Shown: piece after piece, positions 22,809 to 33,530 of the stretch
Numbering within the stretch: the stretch's first letter is position 1
Layout: every line of letters begins with the position of its first letter
NCBI RefSeq assembly: GCF_963082655.1
Contig: NC_081554.1
Span: 46,496,826-46,560,825 of the forward strand
Length of the DNA: 64,000 bases
DNA from: Stomoxys calcitrans
Taxonomy: Eukaryota > Arthropoda > Insecta > Diptera > Muscidae
Reading direction: 5' to 3'
Notes under the pieces: generated by a model
Seen by the model: the letters and a program-made list of their open reading frames with translations, nothing else
What the model was told of the DNA's origin: nothing
Database searches by the model: none
Position numbers and translations under genes: made by a program

Positions 22809-22921
22809 GTCCGTCTGTCTGTCTGTCCGTCTGTCTGTCTGTCTGTCCGTCTGTCTGTCTGTCCGTCTGCCTGTCCTTCTGTTTGTCCGTCTGTCTGTCT
22901 ATCTGCCTGTCCTTCTGTCCA
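22809..22921 (+). repeat. Second (GTCY)n microsatellite tract
   Basis: About 113 bp of imperfect gtct/gtcc repeats between the two copies of the 101-bp segment. Together the tract and segment form a duplicated unit of about 214 bp. Confidence 0.93.
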
Positions 22922-23022
22922 TGTTAATTTGTGTACAAAGTTCAGGTCCCAATTTTCATCCAATCGTCTTCAAATTTGGCACATGCATTTCCTTGGGCCT
23001 AGAGACGATGCCTATTGAAATT
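22922..23022 (+). repeat. 101-bp direct duplication, copy 2
   Basis: Near-identical to 22708-22808. It continues past 23022 into 'gaaaaaaatcggtttagatt' and the type 2 internal units, so this is probably the original copy and the upstream one the duplicate. Confidence 0.9.
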
Positions 23023-23527
23023 GAAAAAAATCGGTTTAGATTTGAATATAGCTCCCATATACATGTTCTTCCGATTTGGACTTAAATTGCAATTATATCG
23101 TCATTTGTAAACCGATTCTCACGAAATTTTGCACGAGGGATTCCCTTATAAGTCTCGACATTATTGTTGAATCTCATAGAAATTGGTTCAGATTTAGATA
23201 TAGCTCCGATTTGGGCTAATATTGCAATTATATCGTCATTTGTAAACCGATTCTCCCGAAATTTTGCACGACGCGTTCTCTTACAAGTCTCTCGTCTCAT
23301 TATTGGTGAAATTCATGGGATTCGATTCAATTTTAGATATAGCTCCCATGCATATGCATCTCCCGATTTTCACTTCTAAGGCCTTTGCTAACCCATTTGT
23401 CAATCGATCTTCTCCTAAAATCAAATTTAAGCAAACTTTAGATTCGACGACTTAACCTGCATATCCAATATGGTGTAGGGTATGAAATGGTCAACATTGC
23501 CCGACTTTAGCCCATCCTTACTTGTTG

Positions 23528-24174
23528 TTTTTGTATTTACCCAAAACAGGAATCAGATATGCTATGATAGCATAAAAAAAATTTTTTCATTTTGTGTTTT
23601 CAAAGAAAAAGAATTGAGCCCCAGGCCTGGCCCCCTCAAAATTATTTTTCAAAAGAAAATTTTTTAGAGGAAAAATTGACCAGCCAACTTTCATTTCATT
23701 TTGTTTTTACTACTCAACCGACAAAATTTTTTTAAACAATTTCAATGAATTTTTGCCTTTAAGAAGAATTTGATTGACATTTGGAAAAAAATTATTGAAA
23801 CTTTGACTTTAATATATAATTTCTAGGTGGGCGAGGGCCAGATTTTAGCTTAAGTTAAGAATTCTCTTGGCAAAATTTTCGTTACACAATTTAAGAAAAA
23901 TTTCATTGACATTTGGAAAGAAATTATTAAGACTTTGACTTTAAACATATAATTTGTAGGTTGGTCTGGGCCAAGTTTTACCTTAAGTGATTTTTTTTAG
24001 AGTTTTGTTTTCCATTGAAATTTTGCCTAAAAGAGATTCCGTGAAGTTTTATCTTAAAAAAAGGGCATTAAATTCTTGTTTATAATAAAAATTCCATTAC
24101 AATTTTGTATGTAGAAATAGTATTTTGGACATTTTGTTTTTTGGAAAATATTTCGTGGGGGACCTGGGCCAAAT
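23528..24174 (+). repeat. Degenerate direct repeats with a 'tgggcca' motif, including the right arm of an inverted repeat
   Basis: Two clear units of about 133 bp share 'gacatttggaaaraaattat' (about 23776 and 23910) and end in 'gggccagattttagcttaagt' or 'gggccaagttttaccttaag'. A weaker third ends at 'gacctgggccaaatttttat'. The segment 23610-23715 is the reverse complement of 20790-20911. No protein is encoded. The family is not one I recognise. Confidence 0.6.
23610..23715 (-). repeat. Inverted repeat, right arm
   Basis: Contains 'attgagccccaggcctggcc' through 'gaccagccaactttcattt', the reverse complement of the left arm at 20790-20911. The arms are about 2.7 kb apart with the chimeric element between them. 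Confidence 0.75.
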
Positions 24175-25122
24175 TTTTATACTCTACACCATTACTGTGG
24201 TAGAGGGTATTACAACTTAGTGCATTTGTTTGTAACAACCAGAAGGAAGAGCGATAGACCCATTGATAAGTATACCGATCGACTCCGAATCACTTTCTGA
24301 TTCGATTTAGATATGTCCGACTGTCTGTCTGTCCATCTGTCTGTCCGTCCGTCTGTCTGTTCGTCTGTCCATGTTAATTTGTGTACAAAGTACAGGTCGC
24401 AGTTTTCATTCGATTATCTTCAAATTTGGTACAGTCATGTTTTTCGACCTAGAGACAAAGCCTATTGATATTGGAAAAAATTGGTTCATATCTGGATATA
24501 GCTCCCATATATATGTTCGTCCTATTTTCAGTAATAATGCAATAAAATGGTCATTTGTTAACCGATTCTCTCGAGATTTGACAGGAATGATTTTCTTTTA
24601 ACTCCCGATAATATTGGTGGATTTCATCGAAATCGGTTCAGATTTAGATATAGCTCTAATACACATATATCGCCCGATTTTAATTTCTAGAGTCACAGCA
24701 AACACATTTATCGACCCATCTTGCCAAAATTTTGCGAAACGCTTTCCTCGACGACTGCCACAATATCTGAGGAGTTTGCTCGAAATCGGTTCAGATTTAG
24801 ATATAGCTCTCATATATATCTTCGTCCGATTTTGGGAAATATTGCAAAAAATTGATCATTTGTAATCCGATTCTGTCGAAATTTTGCAGTAAGGATTTTC
24901 TTATGACTCTCAATATTACTGGTAAATTTCATAAAAATCGGCCCGGATTTAGATATAGCTGTCATAAATGTATATCGCCCGATTTTCACTTTAAGAGACA
25001 CTGCAAGTGCATTTTTTGATCAATCTTGTCAAAATTTTGCACAACACTTTCCTTGACGACTACCACATTATCTGAGAAGTTTGTTCGGAATCGGTTCAGA
25101 ATTAGATATAGCTCCCATAGAT
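24175..25122 (+). mobile_element. Helentron-like repeat, type 2, interrupted at its 3' side
   Basis: It has the 5' end 'tatactctacaccattactg' paired with 'tggtagagggtatta', the 'gatttagatatgtccgactg' segment, (GTCY)n at about 24315-24370, 'catgttaatttgtgtacaaa', then ~150-bp units with 'cagatttagatatagctct'. It is cut at about 25122 by the 3' end of a minus-strand retrotransposon. A 3' terminal fragment of this repeat class reappears at 26511-26574. Confidence 0.78.
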
Positions 25123-26510
25123 AGAAAGGATGTAGTGCTTATTGACATTTGTCTTAAATCTTTGGATGTCAAAGTGGGTGGGAAAAACATTAGCCGGAAG
25201 TCGATTTCACATACGAACGATTCGGGCGAAATAAGAATTCTCTCTATAATGCATTGTGCGGTTCGCTGGCCAATCTACAATATTACAAACGGGTGTGAGT
25301 TCCTGGAATGTCTAGTATCCCTGACATACATCCTTACATCAGGATTAAGAAGACGAACACACACCATGAAAGTACTGATAGATTAGCGCCAAACAACCCA
25401 ACATTGCGACGATGATAAAGGGAGGCAATAGAGTTGGATACCCCACTGTCCCCAATCAACGCCATCGGTCTCCTCTATACACGGTCCAGTAGCTCCAGGG
25501 ATGATTTTGAAGCTCCAGCCCATACATGTGAGTTATACTCCATTTTCGGCCATTTCGGAAAGTGGTGTAGATGTTAAGAAGATCAGACGGAGTGAAGTAA
25601 TTGTTACACTGTTTAAGGAAGCCTAAACATTTTAATGCTTCTTTCGACACTTCAAATACATGTTTAGCCCAACGGACATCACTTGGTCTTTTCATGCCCA
25701 AAACATCAAGAGCTTCTGATTGCTCGACATCTACACCGTTGATAGACATAGATGATCGTAATAAGTCAGCACATCGTTTGTGTAACAACAATCAGCATTG
25801 AGTCTTCCGTGCATTAAAACCTACTCCATTCATTCGACCCCACTCAGAAATGGCCAGCAAATCCTGGCAGAGTGTATCGTCCATAAACCGCCTCTTGTCT
25901 TCAATCTCTCGAAGATTTGGCCTATGGTCGAATGAATACGAATGACAGAGATCACAGTCATCCGCAAATGAGTAGATCGGATTCGATGTCTGACCCAACA
26001 GATCGTTGATGAAAATTAGAAAAAAGAGAAGGAGAAAGAATAGAGCCCTGGGGTACACCTGCGGTCAATTTGTGCTCATTGGATGAGAACCCATCTATAA
26101 CGACTCGAATAGTGCGATCTCTGAGAAAGGTCGAAATAAATCGAAGGAAGCCATTACCGACACCAAATGCGACAAGCTTTGAGAGTAGTGCACCGTTCCA
26201 GATCCTATCAAATGCCTTGGAGATATCCAGATCCACAACCTTACTCTCACCAAACTGGTGGATTGAACGACTCCAACGTTCCGACAGACGTGCCATGAGG
26301 TCACCCGTAGAGCGATTTCTGCGGAACCCATACTTTTGGTCGCTAAGAAAGCCATTAGACTCTAAATACCTCACAAGATGGTGATTAACCATGCTCTCCA
26401 TGGTCAATTTGTGCTAATTGGATGAGAACCCATCTATAACGACTCGAATAGTGCGATTTCTGAGAAAGCTCGAAATAAATCGAAGGAAGCCATTACCGAT
26501 ACCAGATGCG
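25123..26510 (-). pseudogene. Non-LTR retrotransposon RT remnant (jockey-like), family shared with 40708-41960
   Basis: Minus strand, from 5' to 3': DQKYGFRRNRSTGDLMARL, LDISKAFDRIWN, FLRDRTIRVVIDGFSSNEHK and AGVPQGSILSPSLF (26407-25990). Next come the catalytic-box remnant YSFADDCDLCHS, DLLAISEWGRMNGVGFN (26058-25792), and ALDVLGMKRPSDVRWAKHVF...IYTTF (25791-25456). The frame is broken several times. A 109-bp stretch is repeated in direct orientation (26063-26171 and 26402-26510), and at 26510 the element is fused to a Helentron-like 3' end. The 3' end at 25123 lies inside a type 2 repeat. The endonuclease is absent. Confidence 0.85.
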
Positions 26511-26574
26511 ATCCATGGTGGAGGGTAAATTTGATCAGCCTTGTTGAACTTGGCACGCTTGTACTTGTTATGAC
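26511..26574 (+). mobile_element. Helentron-like 3' terminal fragment
   Basis: 'atccatggtggagggtaaat' is the 3' subterminal repeat, followed by a decayed hairpin and CACGCTTGTACTTGTT. It abuts the retrotransposon remnant exactly at the shared 'gatgcg'. Its own 5' part may be the type 2 repeat at 24175-25122, split by the insertion. Confidence 0.7.
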
Positions 26575-26629
26575 TCCTTATATGCATGGCATATATGGTC
26601 CACATCGATCCATAACTTGAAGGATCTCG

Positions 26630-26735
26630 CTGGTTGAAAAGTCTTCTAACCAAAGACGAAACTCGTCCCATAGTGGTTGGTGTGTGTTGCTGGCTCTGGC
26701 TTTCCTTTTCCATTTGCAAGGAAAATCAAAGAATT
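26630..26735 (-). repeat. Dispersed repeat of unknown family (second copy at 38870-38960)
   Basis: The reverse complement of this segment ('ggaaaaggaaagccagagc', 'ccaaccactatgggacga') matches 38875-38955 on the + strand. A shorter match lies near 38390-38435. No coding potential is apparent. Confidence 0.6.
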
Positions 26736-27479
26736 CCTATGTATTTGAGAAGTCATTCAACGAACATATACCAAGCGATCTATGGTTTGGGATTTCTAAA
26801 TAATCTGACGAGCTTTTTGTTGTCAAAAGTTGCGACTATCATGTTCCTCATTCTGGAAATACCCATATGTATGAAGTAAATGACTTGTAAGAGGAAGTCA
26901 TGCAAATATAATTTCCCAATATATTCCCCAAAATGAAAATGATAAATTTTTGGTAAATTCGTTTAGTATCAAGCGTACATTCGAGTGTGATTTTTAGTCA
27001 CATATGCTATCGATCAATAGGTAAAGATAACACCAGTGTCACTCAATTGTTATATTCTGTGCTTTTGGGTTTTCTTTGGCGAGCGGTTTTCGGGAAATTT
27101 GTGTGAACACCAGATTTTTAAATCAGGTTCATATTTAATCATGTGATAAATTACGAGTTATCTTCAAGAATTTGTCGTATTGCACTCAATGGGAATTTAA
27201 TGACAGTTGCTCACATTAATTTTGGAAAATTAGAAGTACGCTTGCCACAAGACCATGAGAGATATGGCAAGACTTTAAAATGGTTGGCATTAATGAGATA
27301 GTTGATACGCTACATAGAGAAGTAAACGCTGAAGTGGGGTTAACATAAAAGTAAAAAGGGCTTATGGGTGGTGGAAGTAGTATCACAAGTCAGCTATCGT
27401 CAAAATCAAAACTGTATTTTATAAATAAACCAGTATGGAAGGGCAAAAGTCGGGCGGTGCCGACTGTATAATACCGTAC
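26736..27479. other. Non-coding stretch, no feature recognised
   Basis: AT-rich sequence without a supportable gene. A degenerate Helentron-like 3' end may occupy about 27425-27490, where 'agtcgggcggtgccgactg' forms a short hairpin. Confidence 0.4.
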
Positions 27480-27990
27480 ACCTACCCCATAAGTACAATG
27501 TGGGAGCTATATCCAATTCTGAACCAATTACGATGGACCTCGGCGAGCAAATATGTTCAAACTGTAATACCTACGGTTGACAAATGACAAAATTGTTGTA
27601 AATTACCCAAAATCCGACGAACATATATATGGGAGCTATATCTAATTCTGAACCTATTTCGAGCAAACTTCTGTGGTAGACGTCGAGGAAAGCGTTGTGC
27701 AAATTTTTGGCAAGATTGGTCAAACAATGCTCTTGCAGTGGCTCTTGGGGTGAAATCTATATACATATATGACAGCTAGATCTAAATCTGAGTCAATTTC
27801 TATGAAATTCACCAATAATATTGAGAGTCATAAGAAAATCCATCCTGCAAAATTTCGAGAGAATCGGTTAAAAAATGAGCACTTCTTGCAATATTTGTCA
27901 AAATCGGACGAACATATATATGGGAGCTATACCAACATCTGAATCCGAATTCAGCACACTTCTCCGATACTGTGACAGTTGTTGTAGCAG
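27480..27990 (-). mobile_element. Helentron-like repeat, type 2, internal fragment
   Basis: Minus-strand type 2 units: 'tatatgggagctatatctaa', 'cgaggaaagcgttgtgcaaa' and 'gaaaatccatcctgcaaaat' are reverse complements of segments in 24540-25100 and 52540-53700. Neither end is intact. Confidence 0.7.
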
Positions 27991-27994
27991 TTTA

Positions 27995-28956
27995 TTATAC
28001 CCTCCACCATAGGATAGGTATACTAATTTCGTCATTCTGTTTGTAACACCTCGAAATATGCGTCTGAGACCCCATAAAGTATATATATTCTTGATCTTCA
28101 TGTCATTAAGTCGATCTAGCCATGTCCGTCCGTCTGTCTGTCGAAAGCACGCTTACTTTCGAAGAAGTAAAGTAGGTCAGTTGGTATTGTAAATGGGTCA
28201 AATCGGTCCGTGTTTTGATATAGCTGCCTTATAAACCGATCTTGGGTCTTGCCTTCTTGAGCCTCTAGAGGGCGCAATTCGCATCCGATTTGACAGGTGG
28301 TGGTTTGGTATCACTTCCAACAACTTCGCTAAGTATGGTTCAAATCTGTCCATAACCTGATATAGCTGCCATATAAACCGATCTTGGGTCTTGACTTCTT
28401 GAGACTCTTGAGGGCGCAGTTCTCACCCAATTTGGCTGAAATTTCGCATGAGGTGTTTTATTATGACTTTCAATAACTGTGCTTAGTATGGCGCAAATCA
28501 GTACATAACCTAATATAGCTGCCATATAAACCGATCTGGGATCTTGACGTCTTGAGCCTCTAGAGGGCGCAATTCTCATCCGATTTGGCAGAAAATTTGT
28601 ACAACGGCTTCTCTTATGACCTTCAACGTACGTGTTTAGTATGGTCTGAATCGATCAATAGCTTGATACAGCTTCCATATAAACCTATCTTCCGATTTTG
28701 CTTCTTGAGCCCCTACAAGGCGCAATTCTTATCCGAATGAACTGCAATATTACACAATGACTTCTACAATGTTCAGCATTCATTTATCGTCCGAATCGGA
28801 CTATAACTTGATAAAGCTCCAATAGCATAACAGTTCTTATTCAATATTCTTTGTTTGCCTAAAAAAAGATATCGCGCATAGAACTCCACAAATGCGATCC
28901 ATGGCGGAGGGTATATAAGATTCGGCCCGGCCGAACTTAGCACGCTCTTACTTGTT
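27995..28956 (+). mobile_element. Helentron-like repeat, type 1, complete ends
   Basis: The 5' end is TATACCCTCCACCATAGGAT paired with GGTATA. It then has the core 'ccataaagtatatatattct', 'gatctagccatgtccgtccg' with (GTCY)n at 28126-28142, and four to five internal units. The 3' end is 'cgatccatggcggagggtat', TTCGGCCCGGCCGAA (7-bp arms) and CACGCTCTTACTTGTT. The 3' subterminal CCATGGYGGAGGGTATA is the inverse of the 5' TATACCCTCCACCAT. This copy is the best model for type 1 in the window. Confidence 0.85.
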
Positions 28957-31680
28957 GTGTTCTATCTTTCGTCTGCTTGATTCTGTTGAGTGTCCAGATC
29001 CAGGAACTCTGCGACTAAGATGGTGTGCGTCCACAGAGATCTGGGTCTGAGTCGAGTGGGTCTGGCCGGGCAGTTAAAAAAGGTGACGTGTATCGTGCTG
29101 TCTCTGGTTACAATCGTGACATACATCTTGCACGTCGGCATAAATCCTTGCTCTGTAGGAGTTGAGGCGGCTAATTGAGCCAGAACTACTCTGGTTTGCC
29201 GGGGGAGGTCGATTTCTTCAGGTGCAATGCGGGGCGGTCGTTCTCTAAGAACTACATTAACCCGGTGGCCATTTAACGCATCTGCTACCGTGTCTGCATG
29301 AATGTTGTTTAGACCTGCTGATATGCCGCTTGATCTAGGGGTTCTCTCTTGTAGCGCTGAACCTCACGCTCTAGATCATGTAGATCTACCTTAAGGCTTC
29401 TGGGCGGTGGATATCTATCCACAAGATGATGATTTGGACGGTCTCTGCGATAACAGCCCAAAAGGTATTGCTTAGACAGCATGTAGTTATGTCTTCACAC
29501 TGGCAGGATCTTTGTCTCCTGATGGAGGTGGTCCACATGAAAACTGAGGAGACAGCCCGTCGCAGTTCAAAGGGTAGCATTCTGACAGATCTGAATATTA
29601 TTCCACTGCGTGTCACAAAGTTGACGAGACCACAGTGGCGCTGCATAGCTTACCACAGACCGGCCAATTGCTTTGTACGTGGTCAACAAGATTTCTTTGT
29701 CTGCACCCCAAGTGACTTGGGGACCTTGTTTCTATTTTTGGCTATATCGCAGATTGCTGTGGCATGTAGAGAAAATGTGTAAAAGCTGTCAAATGTGACG
29801 CCAAGTATTTTGGGACACTTGATGGTCGGAATCATTTCTCGATAGACCATCACAGTCAGCTCAGTATTCACCTCAAGCGTATTTGAAGTTAACAATGTGG
29901 CTGAAGATTTGGTGTCGGATATCTTCAGATTTCTTGCAGCGCAAAATGAGGCAAGTTCGTCAATGGGTGGGGAGCCAAATGCCATGGTCGTACAATCGTC
30001 CGCATATGATACTATCTCTATGCCATCTGAAGGGGGTGGAATGGTAAAACAGTGATAAAACAGTGCCGGAGATATCACCCCACCTTGGGGAACTCCCTGT
30101 TTCACTCTACAGTGTTTCGACTTCTTATCCCTAAATTCCACAAATGACTGGCGACCACACAGATAATTCGCGACCAATCGTTTCAGGCCTGGCTGGAGGG
30201 ACGTGAGGACATCGCCCTCAAATAATTTGACATGGCTGACCGTGTCGAATGCCTTCAATAGGTACAGTGCCACGAGGACCGTCCTATCACATGACCTGGG
30301 CTGTTGTGTTGTGCAGTCTTCGAAATTCATTTTGATGCTCGGCGAATGGAAATTCTTCTACGAGGTTTGGCAGGAGTAATGCCTCAAGCGTCTTTGCCAC
30401 TGGTGAGAGAAGGGAGATCGGTCTGTACGACTCCCCCAAACTCGGATCTTTTCCAGGCTTCAGTAGCGGGATCACTCTGCCCATTTTCCAGACATCGCGA
30501 ACTATAAAAGTGTTCAAAGACAGGTGGAGGAAAGTTGTAAGATATTCAGCTCCAGGTGAATCCAGATTCTTCAACATCAGTGTAGGGATTCCGTCGGGGC
30601 CCAATGCTTTTTATGATTTGGCGCCACGGATGACATTCGTAACTTCGCCCACGATAAATTGTGATGACTGTTCATCGGCGCGGAGACCACGAATACGGCC
30701 AATGGCTCTCCTCCTTGCCCTGTCTCTCTCAGGATGCACAATAAATTGACGGTTGAACAACCTGGCGCATCTCTTCGGATCAGTCACGGTTATTTCGCCA
30801 AAAGTGACTGAGGTCCTGTCATTCCGTTTACCGGGGTTCGAGAGTGACTTAACAGTAGACCACAGTTTGCCTACACCGATGCCTAAGTTACATTGCTCCA
30901 AGTGTTCCGGCCACAAATTCCGCTTATGTTCGTTGATTACCCTGTTTATTTCCAGATTCAGTTCGCTGATTCTGGGGTTAGCGGGGTCCATGCCACGAAT
31001 TCACCACTGCTTGCCCCGAAAAATTGGGCCGCACTTGGGGTATGCGACCGGCTGGTATAAAGCATACGGCTGCTGCGTTAATTATGTCTCGGAATTTCCT
31101 CTTGGCCACTAGCACATCAGAGGGGGGTGGTAGTTCACTGAAGCGGCAATTGGTATACTCTCTGAAGCCAGCCCAATCGGCCTTCTTATGATTGATAAAC
31201 GTCCGGCGCTCAGAGGTTATAAAGTCGGGTGGTCGGTCGATGGTGAGAATTATGGGGAGGTGGTCTGACCCCAAAGAGATGACGGCTTGCCAGGATACGT
31301 CACTCAGGAGATAAAGGGATGCAATGGAGATGTCTGGCCATCTGCTGCACCTTCTCGTAATCGTAGTGGGGGCATCCTCATTCACCGTGCAAAACGTGGA
31401 GCTTTTAATGTGCTCTGCCAAAGCCATGCCACGCTGGTCGTTATCTAGAGGAGAATGCCATGAGGTGTGATGCGCAGTAAAGTCCCCTAGAACCAGACGA
31501 TTATGGTCAGATAGTAACCCACTTATGTCGGGGTTGTAAGCCTGGCAATTAATCGGGATACAGCTACCAACCGGCAGTATGTACACGTTGTATAGCTCTA
31601 TCTCGGCAGTACCGGACCTAACTGCTACCCCCATGCATTCCATGTAGTGGTCACTAGTGCCATGCGCAGGCGAGATAGGT
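28957..31680 (-). mobile_element. Non-LTR retrotransposon (jockey-like), 5'-truncated
   Basis: Minus-strand element beginning immediately after the TTGTT end of the preceding Helentron-like copy and ending at 31680, where another, internally deleted, copy begins. A second fragment of the same family lies at 63284-63480. Endonuclease, RT and C-terminal regions are present and ORF1 is missing. Confidence 0.8.
28985..31665 (-). pseudogene. Endonuclease / reverse transcriptase ORF2 remnant (jockey-like)
   Basis: Minus strand: endonuclease start LRMALVTTTWNAWG, then NRLVLGDFTAHHTSWHS (catalytic Asp) and ISLGSDHLPIILTI (catalytic Asp/His) in 31643-30978. The linker is 30991-30611. The RT begins GPDGIPTLMLKNL, GRVIPLLKPGKDP and YRPISLLSPVAKTLE (30604-30287). 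It continues YLLKAFDTVSH, KQGVPQGGVISPALF and the catalytic IVSYADDCTTMAF (30330-29683). A decayed C-terminal part reaches about 28985. Frames change at roughly 31640, 30980, 30610, 30300 and 29690, so it is inactive. Confidence 0.85.
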
Positions 31681-32016
31681 TTTTATTGCACGTCATTCCG
31701 TTTGTAACGCCTCGAAATACTGATACATACATATATTCTTGTCTCGACGTCCTGAGTCGATCTAGCCAGTCCGTCCGTACTTTTGTCGAAATCACAATAG
31801 CGGTCAAACGCGTAAAGCTAGCCGCTTGAAATTTTGCACAGATACTAAGTATTGATGTAGGTCATTGGGGATTGCAATTTCGGTTCAGATTTGATTTAGC
31901 TCCCATGGAAACCGATCTCCCGATTTGACTTCTTGACGGAGGCCCCAATTTATGTCCGGTTTGGTGGTGTGTTCTCAAGATTCGGCCCGGCCGAACTTAG
32001 CACTCTTTTAATTGTT
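31680..32016 (+). mobile_element. Helentron-like repeat, type 1, internally deleted
   Basis: Lacks the first ~40 bp but has 'cattccgtttgtaacgcc', the core, 'gatctagccagtccgtccgt', a single partial unit and a 3' end with an intact TTCGGCCCGGCCGAA hairpin. It is about 340 bp instead of about 1 kb. This shows that copies can lose almost the whole tandem array while keeping both ends. Confidence 0.75.
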
Positions 32017-32071
32017 TTAGCTACTTTTTTCAAGGCATCACCAAGGGCTGAGGTCAATAAGTATGTAACTA

Positions 32072-32306
32072 TGGGTTGCCCAAAAAGTAATTGCGGATTT
32101 TTCATATAGTCGGCGTTGACAAAATTTTTCACAGCTTGTGACTCTGTAATTGCATTCTTTCTTCTGTCAGTTATCAGCTGTTACTTCTAGCTTGCTTTAG
32201 AAAAAAAGTGTGAAAAAAGTATATTTGATTAAAGTTCATTCTAAGTTTTATTAAAATGCATTTACTTGCTTTTAAAAAATCCGCAATTACTTTTTGGGCA
32301 ACCCAA
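32072..32306 (+). mobile_element. mariner-derived MITE (235 bp)
   Basis: Inverted ends TGGGTTGCCCAAAAAGTAA and its complement, flanked by TA (32070-32071 and 32307-32308). The left end lacks one T relative to the others. The central junction joins 'gctttagaaaaaaagtg' to 'gtatatttgattaaagttc', the same deletion junction as in the other MITEs. Confidence 0.92.
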
Positions 32307-32308
32307 TA

Positions 32309-33520
32309 TATGGCGGTTAAAGGGTATAAAAAACTCGACCTGGCCCAAAACGAAAGTCATTTTTTGCTTATTCGCCATTAATTATCGCGGGAGCTGTCTG
32401 CGTAAATGATAAATGTTTTCTACATTACAATGTTAATTTTTTTTATCGGAGTAGTCGACGCTTTGTACTTATCATATCCACCTGACGCATTAGTAGTATT
32501 ATAACGAGTCACACATAACAAAAACAATGCTACAAGCGATTGCCATATAACGGGTATAGATGGGTCGTTGAAATTTCCTTTGATAAGAAGTTAACAACGA
32601 CATATTTGTTAGTCTTGTGCTGTGCCCGATGGCCTTTAAAAAAAATAGAAGAACAAATTTAATATTGATATGAATTTTATGAATGTTTTTTTTTTTTTTT
32701 TGGAAACCACTTCTAACGCACCTCGTGCCCTGTTTGGGTTATTGTCTTAGATTAACACAATCAATTATCGAAATTATTGGCACATCAAGTATTTCTATTA
32801 ATTCGAAACCGTAAATATCGTTCAGATGTTAACGGGTCTCGCTAGCGTCCAGTTCACCGTTTAACAATTTTAAACGAAAATTTGTTCTTGCATTAAGACC
32901 AAGTGATACGGCATCTACCACTTATTCAAAAATATTTCGCTGCAACAACACGGTAATATTTATGTGTATTATAAATATTAATTAATTTTGGAAACGGTGA
33001 TAACTCAACAATGTCAAGGAGTAACATTTAAAGTTGAAACGTGCTAAAACGAAAGCCAAAAGTTGTGTTTTGTATATAAAATATTATTCCAAAAAAGATT
33101 CTCCATGAAAAATAACTGTTAAGTGCAGTGATAAGGAAAAAGTTGTTAAAATTTGTGTCAATTGTTGAAACCACCATAAGATATGGGCAAAAGAAGTTTC
33201 AAGTCCCATTCCCATAAACTTATTTTTTCGTCCTGTTCCTGTTTTTTCTATTCTCCTTTTCTGCTAAGGGTGGGGAATGAAAAAAAAAATTCCATGATTT
33301 CTTCGAATATCTCAACCAGACCTAACCAAAATAACCATTGCTGTACCCATTTCTGGGAAAATTTTTAAACGTTTTAACCTTTGGAAGAATTCTTAAAGTT
33401 TGAAGGTCTAGAACTGGATAACCTTTGGGTTATATACCCATACTAAGTATAAAACTCTTGAAAATTGTGCACTCCATGGTAAACTATCGATATTCGTTAC
33501 ATTCGGTAGTTTTGACATAT
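32309..33520. other. Non-coding stretch; possible but unproven 5' region of a gene
   Basis: About 1.2 kb free of recognisable repeats, with a TATAAAA-like site near 32330. A 61-codon frame starts at 33183 after a run without upstream ATGs on that frame. There is no domain, no conserved splice context and no neighbouring exon to confirm a gene. A run of about 17 T lies near 32686. Confidence 0.3.
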
Positions 33521-33530
33521 TTATACCCTC

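Larger units (their letters stand above)
21007..23527 (+). mobile_element. Chimeric Helentron-like element: type 1 5' half, type 2 3' half, joined in (GTCY)n
   Basis: The 5' part (21007-22366) is type 1: 'accatagaatggaggtatac', the core 'cctataaagtatatatattc', and 'gtccgtccgtccatctgtcg' as its own short (GTCY)n tract. About eight ~150-bp units follow, with 'cgatctcccgattt' at 21437, 21589, 21737 and 21880. At 22367 it passes directly into a long (GTCY)n tract and continues as type 2 sequence ('gttaatttgtgtacaaag' and so on). It ends 'ggtgtagggtatgaaat', then CATCCTTACTTGTT. So it carries two (GTCY)n positions, which a single-origin element does not. Confidence 0.75.

Noticed and set aside
22282..23018. 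Long open frames of up to 226 codons rich in Cys/Leu/Ser/Val or Thr/Asp/Arg/Gln
   Set aside because: They are translations of the (GTCY)n microsatellite in all phases and have no start context, domain or conservation.
33183..33368. 61-codon frame beginning MGKRSFKSHSHK after a repeat-free 5' stretch
   Set aside because: There is no domain, no convincing splice donor and no downstream exon. It is recorded as an unproven region instead.
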